Assembly (NCBI RefSeq): GCF_004343155.1
Contig: NZ_SMDC01000001.1
Span: 62,001-126,000, forward strand
From: Marichromatium gracile
GTDB taxonomy: Bacteria > Pseudomonadota > Gammaproteobacteria > Chromatiales > Chromatiaceae
Direction of reading: 5' to 3'
DNA length: 64,000 nt
Shown: piece by piece, positions 28,420 to 36,649 of the stretch
How the letters are laid out: every line of letters begins with the position of its first letter
Numbering within the stretch: position 1 is the stretch's first letter
Notes under the pieces: generated by a model
Told to the model about the DNA's origin: nothing
The model's input: the letters and a program-made list of their open reading frames with translations, nothing else
Database searches by the model: none
Position numbers and translations under genes: made by a program

Positions 28420-28606
28420 GAAGAAAAGGACACCCACTTACCCACTTACCTTTGACTTCCCTCCCCACCTCTCCTACCTTCCCTTCATCACCCCTCGCGG
28501 AGAGACCTCATGGCGGAAGAGGAAGAAAAGGACACCCACTTACCTTTGACTTCCCTCCCCGCCTCTCCTACCTTCCCTTCATCACCCCTCGCGGAGAGAC
28601 CTCATG
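28420..28606 (+). repeat. Two direct copies of an 85-93-bp leader ending in ATG, upstream of the RAYT gene
   Basis: Copy 1 (28420-28512) and copy 2 (28522-28606) are nearly identical; copy 1 carries an extra 8 bases (a duplicated CCCACTTA) and one base change. Each starts GAAGAAAAGGACACCCACTT and ends GGAGAGACCTCATG. The ATG of copy 2 is the RAYT start codon; the ATG of copy 1 is a dead duplicate in another frame. Both contain GGACACCCACTTACC (28428 and 28530), which also occurs at 30955 and, with G for C, at 31021 and 31055. Confidence 0.85.
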
Positions 28607-29752
28607 ACTCGTCCCCGCGCCTCGCTCGTCTCACTCTCTGATACGCCTTGGTACCACCTCGTCACGCGCTGCGTGCGGCGGGCCTATCTCTGCGGCTTCG
28701 ATCGGTTGACCGGACGGAGCTTCGAGCATCGGCGCGGCTGGGTGGAGTTGCGGTTGCGTCAGCTCGCCGGAGTGTTCGCGATCGATGTCGCGGCCTATGC
28801 GGTGATGAGTAATCACGTGCATCTGGTGGTGCGACTCGATGCGGAGCGTGCTTCTCAGTGGTCGGATGAGGAGGTGTTACGGCGCTGGCGATGTCTGTTC
28901 CGGGGGCCGGTGGTGGTAGAGCGGTTCCTGTCGCCTGCGACGCGGGCGGAGATGACCGAGGCGGAGCTGGATGGTGTCGCGGGGCTGGTCGCGACCTATC
29001 GGGCGCGGCTGGCGGATCTGTCGTGGTTCATGCGGGTGTTGAACGAGTCGATCGCGCGGGCGGCGAATCGGGAGGACGGGGTTCGGGGTCGGTTCTGGGA
29101 GGGACGCTTCCGCTCGCAGGCGATCCTCGACGAGACGGCGCTGCTGGCGGTGATGGCCTATGTCGATCTCAACCCGATCCGCGCCGGGATCGCGGAGACG
29201 CCGGAGGCGAGCGCGCACACCGGGATTGCGGCGCGGATCGCCGACTTGCAAGGGGATGGGGATGAAGCAGAAGCGGCACCACAGCCCCGGCAAGGCTCAT
29301 CGCATCCACCGCCCACCCCAGCGACAGCATCGACGCCGCCAGAGACCGAGGATACGGAGCCCACGGCAGACGCACGTCGCGCTGAATTCTGGGAAGCCGC
29401 CCTCAACCGTCTGCCACCTGCCCCACTGATGCCATTCGGCAACCCCGCCGAATGCCCCGCCACCATCCCCTTCACCTTCGACAATTACCTGACCTTGGTC
29501 GACTCGCTCGGGCGCGCCCTGCATCCACGCAAGCGTGGCGCGATCCCGGCGGAGTTGCCCGACATCCTCGCCCGGCTCGGCATCGCGCCGGAGCGCTTCG
29601 TCGAGCACGCGGGATTCCTGCTCAAGGGTTTCGGCGCGGCGATCGGTGCGCCTGAACGAATGACGGCGCTCGCCGCACAGCGGGAGTGTCGCTATCTGCG
29701 AGGCGTGCGACGCGCCAAGCAGTTCTTCACGGCTGCCGCCGCCACGGCCTGA
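28604..29752 (+). CDS. REP-associated tyrosine transposase (RAYT, Y1/HUH family)
   Basis: The 382-residue protein is a single-strand DNA transposase related to IS200/IS605 TnpA. The start WYHLVTRCVRRAYLCG, the HUH motif in MSNHVHLVV (H71 and H73) and the tyrosine in AYVDLNPIRAG (Y187; other tyrosines possible) are visible, so the catalytic centre looks intact. RAYTs are domesticated enzymes linked to short palindromic repeats in many bacteria. Here the upstream leader is duplicated, and its GGACACCCASTTACC motif is scattered up to 31069. The C-terminal 170 residues are long for the family and Pro/Thr-rich in the middle. Confidence 0.9.
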   Translation: MTRPRASLVSLSDTPWYHLVTRCVRRAYLCGFDRLTGRSFEHRRGWVELRLRQLAGVFAIDVAAYAVMSNHVHLVVRLDAERASQWSDEEVLRRWRCLFRGPVVVERFLSPATRAEMTEAELDGVAGLVATYRARLADLSWFMRVLNESIARAANREDGVRGRFWEGRFRSQAILDETALLAVMAYVDLNPIRAGIAETPEASAHTGIAARIADLQGDGDEAEAAPQPRQGSSHPPPTPATASTPPETEDTEPTADARRAEFWEAALNRLPPAPLMPFGNPAECPATIPFTFDNYLTLVDSLGRALHPRKRGAIPAELPDILARLGIAPERFVEHAGFLLKGFGAAIGAPERMTALAAQRECRYLRGVRRAKQFFTAAAATA

Positions 29753-30189
29753 CATATCGATCGCCCATCAGCCGGGGTCGTTTCGTGGGCCCAGCCTGAA
29801 CCCACCCTGGGTCCAACGCGCCCCAACCCCTGGGGTCAGGCTGGCCCCTGAACGGACGAATCCGAAGGCACGAATGATCGCTCCCCCGTGGCCCCCTCGG
29901 GGCGGAAGGATGAACGGGCGAGGAGACGGCGAATGCGGGAGACGCCAAGGGTTGGCGCGGAGATGGGGAGGCTCGACAAGCCGGGCTGGGCGAGGGTAGG
30001 ATGGCCACCGTCGCGGGGGTGTTGGCGCACCTGACCGCGTAAAGCCCCGACTGCACAAGAGTCGAGCGCACCAGTGGCCGGCGGTATTCTAGCAAAGTCC
30101 CCCAGGGGCTGGCGTGTGCCGTACTGCCCGTTCGCGATCCCTCTCAATCCAGTCGGTGGTCTCCGTTTCCGTATGCTGGAGATTGCCGA
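29753..30189. other. Gene-free region with an inverted repeat after the RAYT gene
   Basis: No coding sequence is recognised in these 437 bases. CCAGCCTGA (29791-29799) and TCAGGCTGG (29836-29844) form a 9-bp inverted repeat about 40 nt after the RAYT stop. GGAG at about 30178 serves the next gene. Confidence 0.55.
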
Positions 30190-30951
30190 ATGTCCATTCA
30201 GTTCGCCACCTCGCCGGTGGAGATCCTGGCCTGGCAGCGCCGCGTGCTGTCCGAGCCGAGGCTGAGCCATACCGCCAGCCGCATCGCCACCAGCCTGTCG
30301 CTGCACATCAATTCGTACTCCGGCGTCGCCTGGCCGTCGCTGCGTACGCTCGCGCGGGTGTCGAACACCTCCTACAGCTCGGTCAAGCGCGCCATCCGCC
30401 GCATGGTCGAGCTACAGCTGCTGCAGGTCGAGCGCGGCGATGCCAGACGGGCGAATCGTTATCGGGCGATCCTGCGGCGCGACCCACCCCGGCCCGCGCC
30501 GCAGCGCGCGCCCGACACCGCGCCCAGACAGCAGGCCGAGCCGCGCCCCGTCGATGACGCCGCCATCGCGCGGGTCGTCGCCCACCTCAACCGCGCGGCC
30601 AACGCCTGCTTCCCCGACGCGCCGGGCACCGCGACCTACCGCATCCTGCGCCGCGCGCTGCGACGACACGCCCCGGAGACGCTGTGCGCCGTGGTCGACC
30701 TGAAGACCGCCCAGTGGGGCCGCACCGAGCAGGCGCGTTATCTGCGTCCATCGACGCTGTTCACCCCGTCCCGGCTCGAGGGCTATCTCTCCGAGCTGCA
30801 CCAGCGTGGACGGACAGCCTCGCCCCCTCCCCCACCGTCACCCGAACCCCCGCGCAACCCCGACCGCACCACGCGCCCGCCGACCGCACCGGGCAAGGTA
30901 CGGCGCCATCTCGATGCGATGCGCCATATCCTCGGGCCGAATCGCTCCTGA
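30190..30951 (+). CDS. Helix-turn-helix protein with phage-type (Phg_2220_C-like) C-terminal domain
   Basis: The 253-residue protein has an N-terminal winged-helix domain of the replication-initiator kind (SGVAWPSLRTLARVSNTSYSSVKRAIRRMVELQLL, cited in part), a basic Pro/Arg linker, and a domain at about 125-200. That domain has VVAHLNRAANACFPD and the ending YLRPSTLFTPSRLEGYLSEL, which matches the conserved C-terminal domain of phage replication proteins from memory. A Pro-rich tail follows. ATG 30190 has GGAG 9 nt upstream. No other phage gene is present, so it is an orphan. It ends 3 nt before a GGACACCC repeat. Confidence 0.75.
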   Translation: MSIQFATSPVEILAWQRRVLSEPRLSHTASRIATSLSLHINSYSGVAWPSLRTLARVSNTSYSSVKRAIRRMVELQLLQVERGDARRANRYRAILRRDPPRPAPQRAPDTAPRQQAEPRPVDDAAIARVVAHLNRAANACFPDAPGTATYRILRRALRRHAPETLCAVVDLKTAQWGRTEQARYLRPSTLFTPSRLEGYLSELHQRGRTASPPPPPSPEPPRNPDRTTRPPTAPGKVRRHLDAMRHILGPNRS

Positions 30952-30954
30952 AAA

Positions 30955-31069
30955 GGACACCCACTTACCGGGCTAGGAGGGGCTACGTTTTGTACGAAAA
31001 CCCTGCTGGAAAGAAGAAAGGGACACCCAGTTAACGGAAGGCTCGAGTAGAAAGGGACACCCAGTTACC
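30955..31069. repeat. Three dispersed GGACACCCASTTACC repeats
   Basis: Copies at 30955-30969 (GGACACCCACTTACC), 31021-31035 (GGACACCCAGTTAAC) and 31055-31069 (GGACACCCAGTTACC), each preceded by an AAAG-type purine run, match the motif in the duplicated RAYT leader. Bases 31070-31409, up to the next gene, hold nothing else recognisable. Confidence 0.8.
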
Positions 31070-31409
31070 CATGCGCGGATGCTGAAACGACGTCGCCCCC
31101 TTCCCCGGCGAGATCGCACCGCGCACTCGCCCTTGCGTGTCCAACACGCGCCCGAAACAGCGAACAGCACCTCAGGACGACAAGAAATCGTCCACAGTCA
31201 TTCCCCATCGATCGACATCCGTCATCGGACGTGTTCGACTGGCTCCGGCACTTGCGCCTTTGTGACCGCCCCGATCGACAGGGGTTGGTCGACAACGGCG
31301 CATCGGCCCTCGAGCCCGGACGGCTCGATCTCCTCCCCGGCCATCACGGCAGGGAGGATTGTCCCGAACCCCGGTGCGCACGATGACGCGCACGATGGAG
31401 AGATCGCAG

Positions 31410-34178
31410 ATGGTTAGGTTTTTCGACGAAGACTTTTACTTGCGCAACAACCCGGATGTCGCGGCGAGCGTACAGGCCGGCACCTTCACCGCGGAAGAAC
31501 ATTTCGAGCAATACGGACGTTTCGAGGGACGCAACCCCAACGCCTTCGTCGATCTCGACTTCTATCTGCAGCAGAACCCGGATGTTGCCGAGGCGGTCGC
31601 CAATGGCAGCACCACCGCTTACGACCATTTCGTCACCTACGGCGCGCAGGAACAGCGCCAACCCTCGCCGCTATTCGATCCAGCCTTCTATCTGGAGCAG
31701 AACCCGGATGTCGACAGCGCCGTGACGGCGGGCACGCTGACACCCTTCGCGCACTTCTTCGACCACGGCCAGGGCAACGGCGAGCTTCGCGCCCCCGCCC
31801 CCGGCATCGATCTGCAGGCCTATGCCCGGGCCAACCCCGATGTGCTGGCGCAGGCCGAGGCCGGACAGATCGGCATCGCCGAGCACCTGTTCACCTACGG
31901 CTTCGCGGAAGGGCGTGATCTCGGCAACGGTCTGAATCTCGCGGACTTCGCCAACGACCCCGAATTCCAGGCCGCGGTGGCCTCCGGCAATGCCGCCGCC
32001 GCGCTCGCACGAGTCAACGAGGTCGCGCCCTTCCTGCCCGCGTTCACCCCGCCCGAGGGCTGGACACCTGCCGCCGACACCCCGATCCCGGTCGACTTCA
32101 TCCCCACCGAGGGCGTCAGGCTACAGGTCCCCCAGGGCGTCGAGGTCCCGGACGATATCGAGCTGCCCGACACCTTCGAACAACCCAGCTCGCCGGAAAC
32201 GCCAGACGAGTCGGGCAGCGGTGGCGGCACGCCATCGACCCCGACGTTCAGCGTCACCGAGAGCGGCACCTCGCCCAACATCACCCTGACCTTCGCGGGA
32301 TCGGCGACCGGTGACATCACCGTCACCGAGAACGCAGGCGCACTGACCTTCACCCGCGATGGTCACGAGGCCAGCACCAAGCCCGACCTCACCGACCTCG
32401 ACGACGCCGGCATCCCGGGGCCGCTGACGATGAGCGCGACCACCTTCGCCGTGACCGGCCTGGTGGCCAAACTCGCCGATGGCGCCACCAAGGTCGACGC
32501 CAGCAGCGCCACCGCGGCGCAGCTCACGGCGCTGTCGGACAATGCCGCCAAGCTGGCGGCCGACGGGCTCAGCAACCTGACCCTGACCGACACCCAGAGC
32601 GCCACCGAGATCGGCAACCTGCTCGACAAGGCCACGGACGCGCAGGTCGACGCTACCAACATGGGCGGCACCGACCTCGCAGCGGTATCCACCAATATCG
32701 CCAAGGTCGCCACCGACGGCATCACCGGCACCCTGGCGCTCTCCACCACCGGGCTCGACGAGACCGACATCGGCAACCTGCTCGGTACCCAGACGGCGGC
32801 CGCCGCCACGGTCAACGTCGACGCCGCCAGCATGACCGACCCCGAACTCGGTGCGCTCAACACCGGCATCGCCAAGGTCGATGCCATCGCCAACCTGACC
32901 CTGACCGGCACCCAGAGCGCCGTCGCCATCGGCAACCTGCTCGGCAAGGCCACGGACGCGCAGGTCGACGCCACCGGCATGGACGGCACCGACCTCAAGG
33001 CAGTGGCCGACAACATCGCCAAGGTCGCCACCGACGGCATCACCGGCACCCTGGCGCTCTCCACCACCGGGCTCAACGAGGCTGATATCGACAACCTGCT
33101 CGGCACCCAGACGGCCGACGCCGCCACGGTCAACGTCGACGCCGCCAACATGACCGGTGCCGAACTCGGTGCGGTCAACACCGGCATCGCCAAGGTCGAT
33201 GCCATCGCCAACCTGACCCTGACCGACACCCAGAGCGCCGCCGAGATCGGCAACCTGCTCGGCAAGGCCACGGGCGCGCAGGTCACCGCCACCAACATGG
33301 ACGGCACCGACCTCGCGGCGGTATCCACCAATATCGCCAAGGTCGCCACCGACGGCATCACCGGCACCCTGGCGCTCTCCACCACCGGGCTCGACGCAAC
33401 CGCTATCGGCAACCTGCTCGGCGCCAAGACCGCGACCACCGCCACGGTCAACGTCGACACCGCCAGCGACACCGGGATGGACGCGGCGGAGCTGACCGCG
33501 GTCGCTCAGGGTCTCGCCAAGATCGACGCCCTCACCATCGACACCACACACCCGGTGCAGGGGCAGGCGGCCGACATCAGCGGCCGGAGCTTCTCGCTGA
33601 CCGGCACCGACACCACCACCGACTATCTGCAACTGGCCACGACCTCGGGCGACGACACCATCACGCTGACCAACGCCACCACGACGAGCGCGAGCGTGAT
33701 CGTACACGCCTCGACCGGCACCGACACCATCGCCTTCGGCACCGGCACCTTCTCCGTACTGTTCGACCACACCGCTGATGGCACCGGCGGCAACTCCATC
33801 ACCGGGTTCGATGTCGGTGACGGCGGCGATGTGCTGGCCTTCAAAGACAATACCGATCTCGACCTCAGCGGCACGGCCAGCGAGACCTTCGCCAAGGGCA
33901 ACATCGGCATCCCCAATCAGGTGTCGGGCAATGTCATCGTCGCCACCAACGCGATCACCGGGGCCAGCGACATCGAGACCATGCTGGCCAACCAGAGCGG
34001 AGTCACCGGCGGCGCCGTGGTGGTCGCCTACAACACCAGCACCACCCGGACGGAGGTGTACTTCGACAGCGATGGCGCCAACGACGGCAGCGGCGCCGAG
34101 GTCACCCTGCTGGGCGTGGTCGACATCACCCAGGCCGACGTCGCCAACCTGACCGCCTACAACTTCCACGTCATCTGA
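31410..34178 (+). CDS. Second NPDV-repeat surface protein with three 106-residue tandem repeats
   Basis: The 922-residue protein opens with four NPDV units (FYLRNNPDVAASVQAGTF, FYLQQNPDVAEAV, FYLEQNPDVDSAV, AYARANPDVLAQA) like those of the protein at 25967. A proline-rich linker (about 215-285) and a Ser/Thr-rich domain follow. Residues from about 390 to 707 are three near-identical 106-residue repeats, each an A half (LTLTDTQSATEIGNLL) and a B half (LALSTTGLDETDIGNLLGTQ). A beta-rich tail ends in YNFHVI. There is no signal peptide. ATG 31410 with GGAGAG 7 nt upstream matches the N-terminus of the sister protein; an earlier TTG at 31359 was rejected. Probable type I secretion substrate, adhesin or S-layer component. 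Confidence 0.8.
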   Translation: MVRFFDEDFYLRNNPDVAASVQAGTFTAEEHFEQYGRFEGRNPNAFVDLDFYLQQNPDVAEAVANGSTTAYDHFVTYGAQEQRQPSPLFDPAFYLEQNPDVDSAVTAGTLTPFAHFFDHGQGNGELRAPAPGIDLQAYARANPDVLAQAEAGQIGIAEHLFTYGFAEGRDLGNGLNLADFANDPEFQAAVASGNAAAALARVNEVAPFLPAFTPPEGWTPAADTPIPVDFIPTEGVRLQVPQGVEVPDDIELPDTFEQPSSPETPDESGSGGGTPSTPTFSVTESGTSPNITLTFAGSATGDITVTENAGALTFTRDGHEASTKPDLTDLDDAGIPGPLTMSATTFAVTGLVAKLADGATKVDASSATAAQLTALSDNAAKLAADGLSNLTLTDTQSATEIGNLLDKATDAQVDATNMGGTDLAAVSTNIAKVATDGITGTLALSTTGLDETDIGNLLGTQTAAAATVNVDAASMTDPELGALNTGIAKVDAIANLTLTGTQSAVAIGNLLGKATDAQVDATGMDGTDLKAVADNIAKVATDGITGTLALSTTGLNEADIDNLLGTQTADAATVNVDAANMTGAELGAVNTGIAKVDAIANLTLTDTQSAAEIGNLLGKATGAQVTATNMDGTDLAAVSTNIAKVATDGITGTLALSTTGLDATAIGNLLGAKTATTATVNVDTASDTGMDAAELTAVAQGLAKIDALTIDTTHPVQGQAADISGRSFSLTGTDTTTDYLQLATTSGDDTITLTNATTTSASVIVHASTGTDTIAFGTGTFSVLFDHTADGTGGNSITGFDVGDGGDVLAFKDNTDLDLSGTASETFAKGNIGIPNQVSGNVIVATNAITGASDIETMLANQSGVTGGAVVVAYNTSTTRTEVYFDSDGANDGSGAEVTLLGVVDITQADVANLTAYNFHVI
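32577..33530 (+). repeat. Three tandem 318-bp coding repeats
   Basis: Units start at 32577, 32895 and 33213, exactly 318 bp (106 codons) apart, and stay highly similar in DNA as well as protein. Long identical blocks such as GCCACCGACGGCATCACCGG recur in each. Copy-number change by recombination is plausible. Confidence 0.9.
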
Positions 34179-34198
34179 CGACAGCCCGCGCCCGCGAC

Positions 34199-34221
34199 GG
34201 CGCCCCGAGCTACGGGGCGCC
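34199..34221 (+). terminator. Hairpin after the second surface protein
   Basis: GGCGCCCCG (34199-34207) and CGGGGCGCC (34213-34221) form a 9-bp stem with a 5-base loop 21 nt after the stop codon. No T-run is present. Confidence 0.55.
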
Positions 34222-34330
34222 GCGCACGATCCGGCCACCGAAGACGGCGACCGAGCTACACTCCCGAGATGAACCAGGCGCAAGCGCGCGTGGTCATATC
34301 GTCCATTCATCCCCGTAGCGAAGCCCCGCC

Positions 34331-35533
34331 ATGGTCAGCACCGTCACCCGCGCGAACGATTCCACTCATCGAGCCGTCCCCGGCCTCGGCTACGACGGCG
34401 TGGTCAAGGTCAGCGCCGGCGGCTATTACGGCACCGGCGTACTGTTATCCGACGGGCAGGCGGTGCTCACCGCCGCGCACCTGTTCGATCCCGGCGTGAC
34501 CTCGGCCAGCGTCACCTTCGAGACCACCGCCGGCAGCGAGACGCTGACGGCGAGCCGGGTGACGCTCCACCCCGACTACGACCCGGTCAACGGCAACCAC
34601 GATCTGGCGCTGGTCTGGCTCGACCAGTCGGCCCCGGTCACCGCCGAGCGCTACGGGCTCTATCGCAGCCCCGACGAGATCGGGCAGGTGTTGACCCTGG
34701 TCGGCTACGGCACCCCCGGCACCGGCGCGAACGGGACCATCGATTCCTATTCCGGCGAGTCGTTGCGATTGATGGCGTTCAACACCTTCGATGCCGGGAT
34801 CGAGACCCTGGACGCGCGCTTCGGTCGCATCCTCACCTGGGAGCCGGCCAGCGGCACCCAGCTGATCGCCGACTTCGACGACGGCAGCAGCCGACACGAC
34901 GCGCTCGGTCAGCTGCTCGATCTCGACCATCTCGGCATCGGCGTGAACGAGGGGCTGATCTCGCCCGGCGACAGCGGCGGGCCGGCCTTCGTCGACGGGC
35001 GCGTCGCCGGGATCGCCAGCTATACCGCCAGCATCAACACCTGGCTCACCCAGCCCGATGTCGACAACCAGGTCAACAGCAGCTTCGGCGAGATCGCCTC
35101 CTGGCAGCGGGTGAGCCACTATCAGCAATGGATCGACCTGAGCCTGCGCGCCAATTACACCGACGCGCCGAGCAACGTGACCGAGGTCTCGCCGATGGTC
35201 CAGGAGGGCGACAGCGGTACCAGTCACGCCTATTTCCTGCTGGAGTTCAACGGCACCCGCAGCGGCCCCGAGGCCTGGCTGAGCGTCGACTACGCCACCC
35301 GCGACGGCACCGCCGTCGCCGGCCAGGACTATCTGCCGGTGAGCGAGACCCTGGTGCTCTATCCCGGCGAGGATCAGGCGGTGATCGCCGTCGAGGTGAT
35401 CGGCGACACCACCCCGGAAGAGGCCGAGACCTTCTTTCTCGATGTCTTCAACCCGGTCGGCGCCGACTTCGGCGCCGGCGTCACCCAGCTGAGCGCCACG
35501 CGCATCATCGTCGACGACGACTGGTGGGGCTGA
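34331..35533 (+). CDS. Trypsin-like serine protease with C-terminal Calx-beta domain
   Basis: The 400-residue protein has an S1-type catalytic triad: H50 in LTAAHLF, D91 in NHDLALVWL and S215 in GDSGGPAF. Residues about 290-395 form a Calx-beta domain (VQEGDSGTSHAYFLLEF, TRDGTAVAGQDY, VIAVEVIGD), a calcium-binding beta-sandwich common in adhesins. There is no signal peptide, and it lies between a putative type I substrate and the exporter genes, so it may itself leave the cell by that route. It could process or release the surface proteins; this is inference. The ribosome-binding site is weak. Confidence 0.85.
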   Translation: MVSTVTRANDSTHRAVPGLGYDGVVKVSAGGYYGTGVLLSDGQAVLTAAHLFDPGVTSASVTFETTAGSETLTASRVTLHPDYDPVNGNHDLALVWLDQSAPVTAERYGLYRSPDEIGQVLTLVGYGTPGTGANGTIDSYSGESLRLMAFNTFDAGIETLDARFGRILTWEPASGTQLIADFDDGSSRHDALGQLLDLDHLGIGVNEGLISPGDSGGPAFVDGRVAGIASYTASINTWLTQPDVDNQVNSSFGEIASWQRVSHYQQWIDLSLRANYTDAPSNVTEVSPMVQEGDSGTSHAYFLLEFNGTRSGPEAWLSVDYATRDGTAVAGQDYLPVSETLVLYPGEDQAVIAVEVIGDTTPEEAETFFLDVFNPVGADFGAGVTQLSATRIIVDDDWWG

Positions 35534-35722
35534 GGCCGCGCCGCCGCGCCGACCTGCAGCGATCGCACCATCCGCGTTATCATGATCGCCTGACTCGAAC
35601 GCCCGTGCGCCAGGACCGACGCGCCGGTCGGCGACGCCCGGGATCGGCGCGTCCGATCCCCGCTCCAGCCGCGCCCTCGGCCACGCGCCACCCAGCCCCC
35701 ATCTTCATCCGAGGTCGAATCC

Positions 35723-36517
35723 ATGCCCAAGATCGCTGCCTTGTCACGCGAGCGCCACGCCGCTCGGCGCTGGAAACGCTATGACTCCTATGCCTTCGCC
35801 CGGGGCGCGGCGCTGGTCGATGTGGTGGCCGCCGAGCTGCCCAAGGCGACCATGAGCCTGCCGCTGGCCTTCGTCCGCCAGGGCGAAGGCTTCGCGCTGA
35901 GCGCGGTGCTGGGGCTCGCCCCCGGCCGCAACCTGTGCGTGACCCAGGAGGGCCGCTGGGTCGGCGGCGGCTACATCCCGGCGGCGCTGCGCGGCTACCC
36001 CTTCCGCCTGGTGCGCACCGAGGGCGACCAGCTGGTGCTGTGCATCGACGAGGACAGCGGCCTGCTCACCGACGACCCCGAGGACGAGGCGCTGTTCGAC
36101 GACGAGGGCAAGCCCTCGGCGGCGATCACCAAGGTGCTCGAGTTCCTCCAGCAGGTCGAGACCAACCGCCAGACCACCGCACGCGCCTGCGCCGCGCTGG
36201 CCGAGGCCGGGGTGATCGCGCCCTGGCCGATCAAGGTCCAGGGCGACGAGGGTGAGCGCGAGATCGAGGGGTTGTTCCGCGTCGACGAGGCCGCGCTCAA
36301 TCAGCTCGACGCCGAGACCCTCGCCGGGCTGCGCGCCAGTGGTGCGCTGTCGATGGCCTATTGCCAGCTGCTCTCGATGCAGCACCTGCAACGGCTCGGC
36401 CTGCTCGCCAAGGCCCACGCCCAACACGACGAGGCCGCGGCCAGGCAGGCGCGGGCGATGCTCGACCAGCCCGAGGAGGAGAGCTTCGAGTTCGACTGGG
36501 ACGCGCTGACACGCTGA
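35723..36517 (+). CDS. sapC: SapC family protein
   Basis: The 264-residue protein matches the SapC family: an early HAARRWKRYDSYAFARG, LPLAFVRQGEGFALSAVLGL, GRWVGGGYIPAALRGYPFRLV, then a region with LCIDEDSGLL and a C-terminal helical part. In Campylobacter fetus sapC precedes the sapDEF type I export genes for the S-layer protein, and the same order sapC-ATPase-fusion protein is seen here. The molecular role of SapC is not settled. No signal peptide is present, so it is probably cytoplasmic. A GAGGTCG ribosome-binding site precedes the ATG. Confidence 0.88.
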   Translation: MPKIAALSRERHAARRWKRYDSYAFARGAALVDVVAAELPKATMSLPLAFVRQGEGFALSAVLGLAPGRNLCVTQEGRWVGGGYIPAALRGYPFRLVRTEGDQLVLCIDEDSGLLTDDPEDEALFDDEGKPSAAITKVLEFLQQVETNRQTTARACAALAEAGVIAPWPIKVQGDEGEREIEGLFRVDEAALNQLDAETLAGLRASGALSMAYCQLLSMQHLQRLGLLAKAHAQHDEAAARQARAMLDQPEEESFEFDWDALTR

Positions 36518-36613
36518 TCCCGACACCGCCAACCGCTTGACCCGACAAGACGATCGCGCGCCGCCCGGCAGGTCCCCGCCGCGGTGGCGCGGACACGGGC
36601 GAGGCACGCCCTG

Positions 36614-36622
36614 TGCTAAAAT
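36614..36622 (+). promoter_or_regulatory. Candidate extended -10 promoter for the exporter genes
   Basis: TGCTAAAAT (TG, one base, TAAAAT) lies 28 nt before the ATG of the ABC transporter gene. No convincing -35 element is seen. It could allow the exporter to be transcribed apart from sapC. Confidence 0.35.
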
Positions 36623-36649
36623 TGCCCGTTGATCAATCGAGGAATCCCC

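Noticed and set aside
28356-28607. Possible small gene before the RAYT
   Set aside because: It consists of the terminator and the duplicated leader; its apparent repeats are the DNA repeats in translation.
28420-31069. CRISPR array made of the GGACACCC repeats
   Set aside because: The repeats are only 15 bp, unevenly spaced and without spacers of equal length; no cas genes are present.
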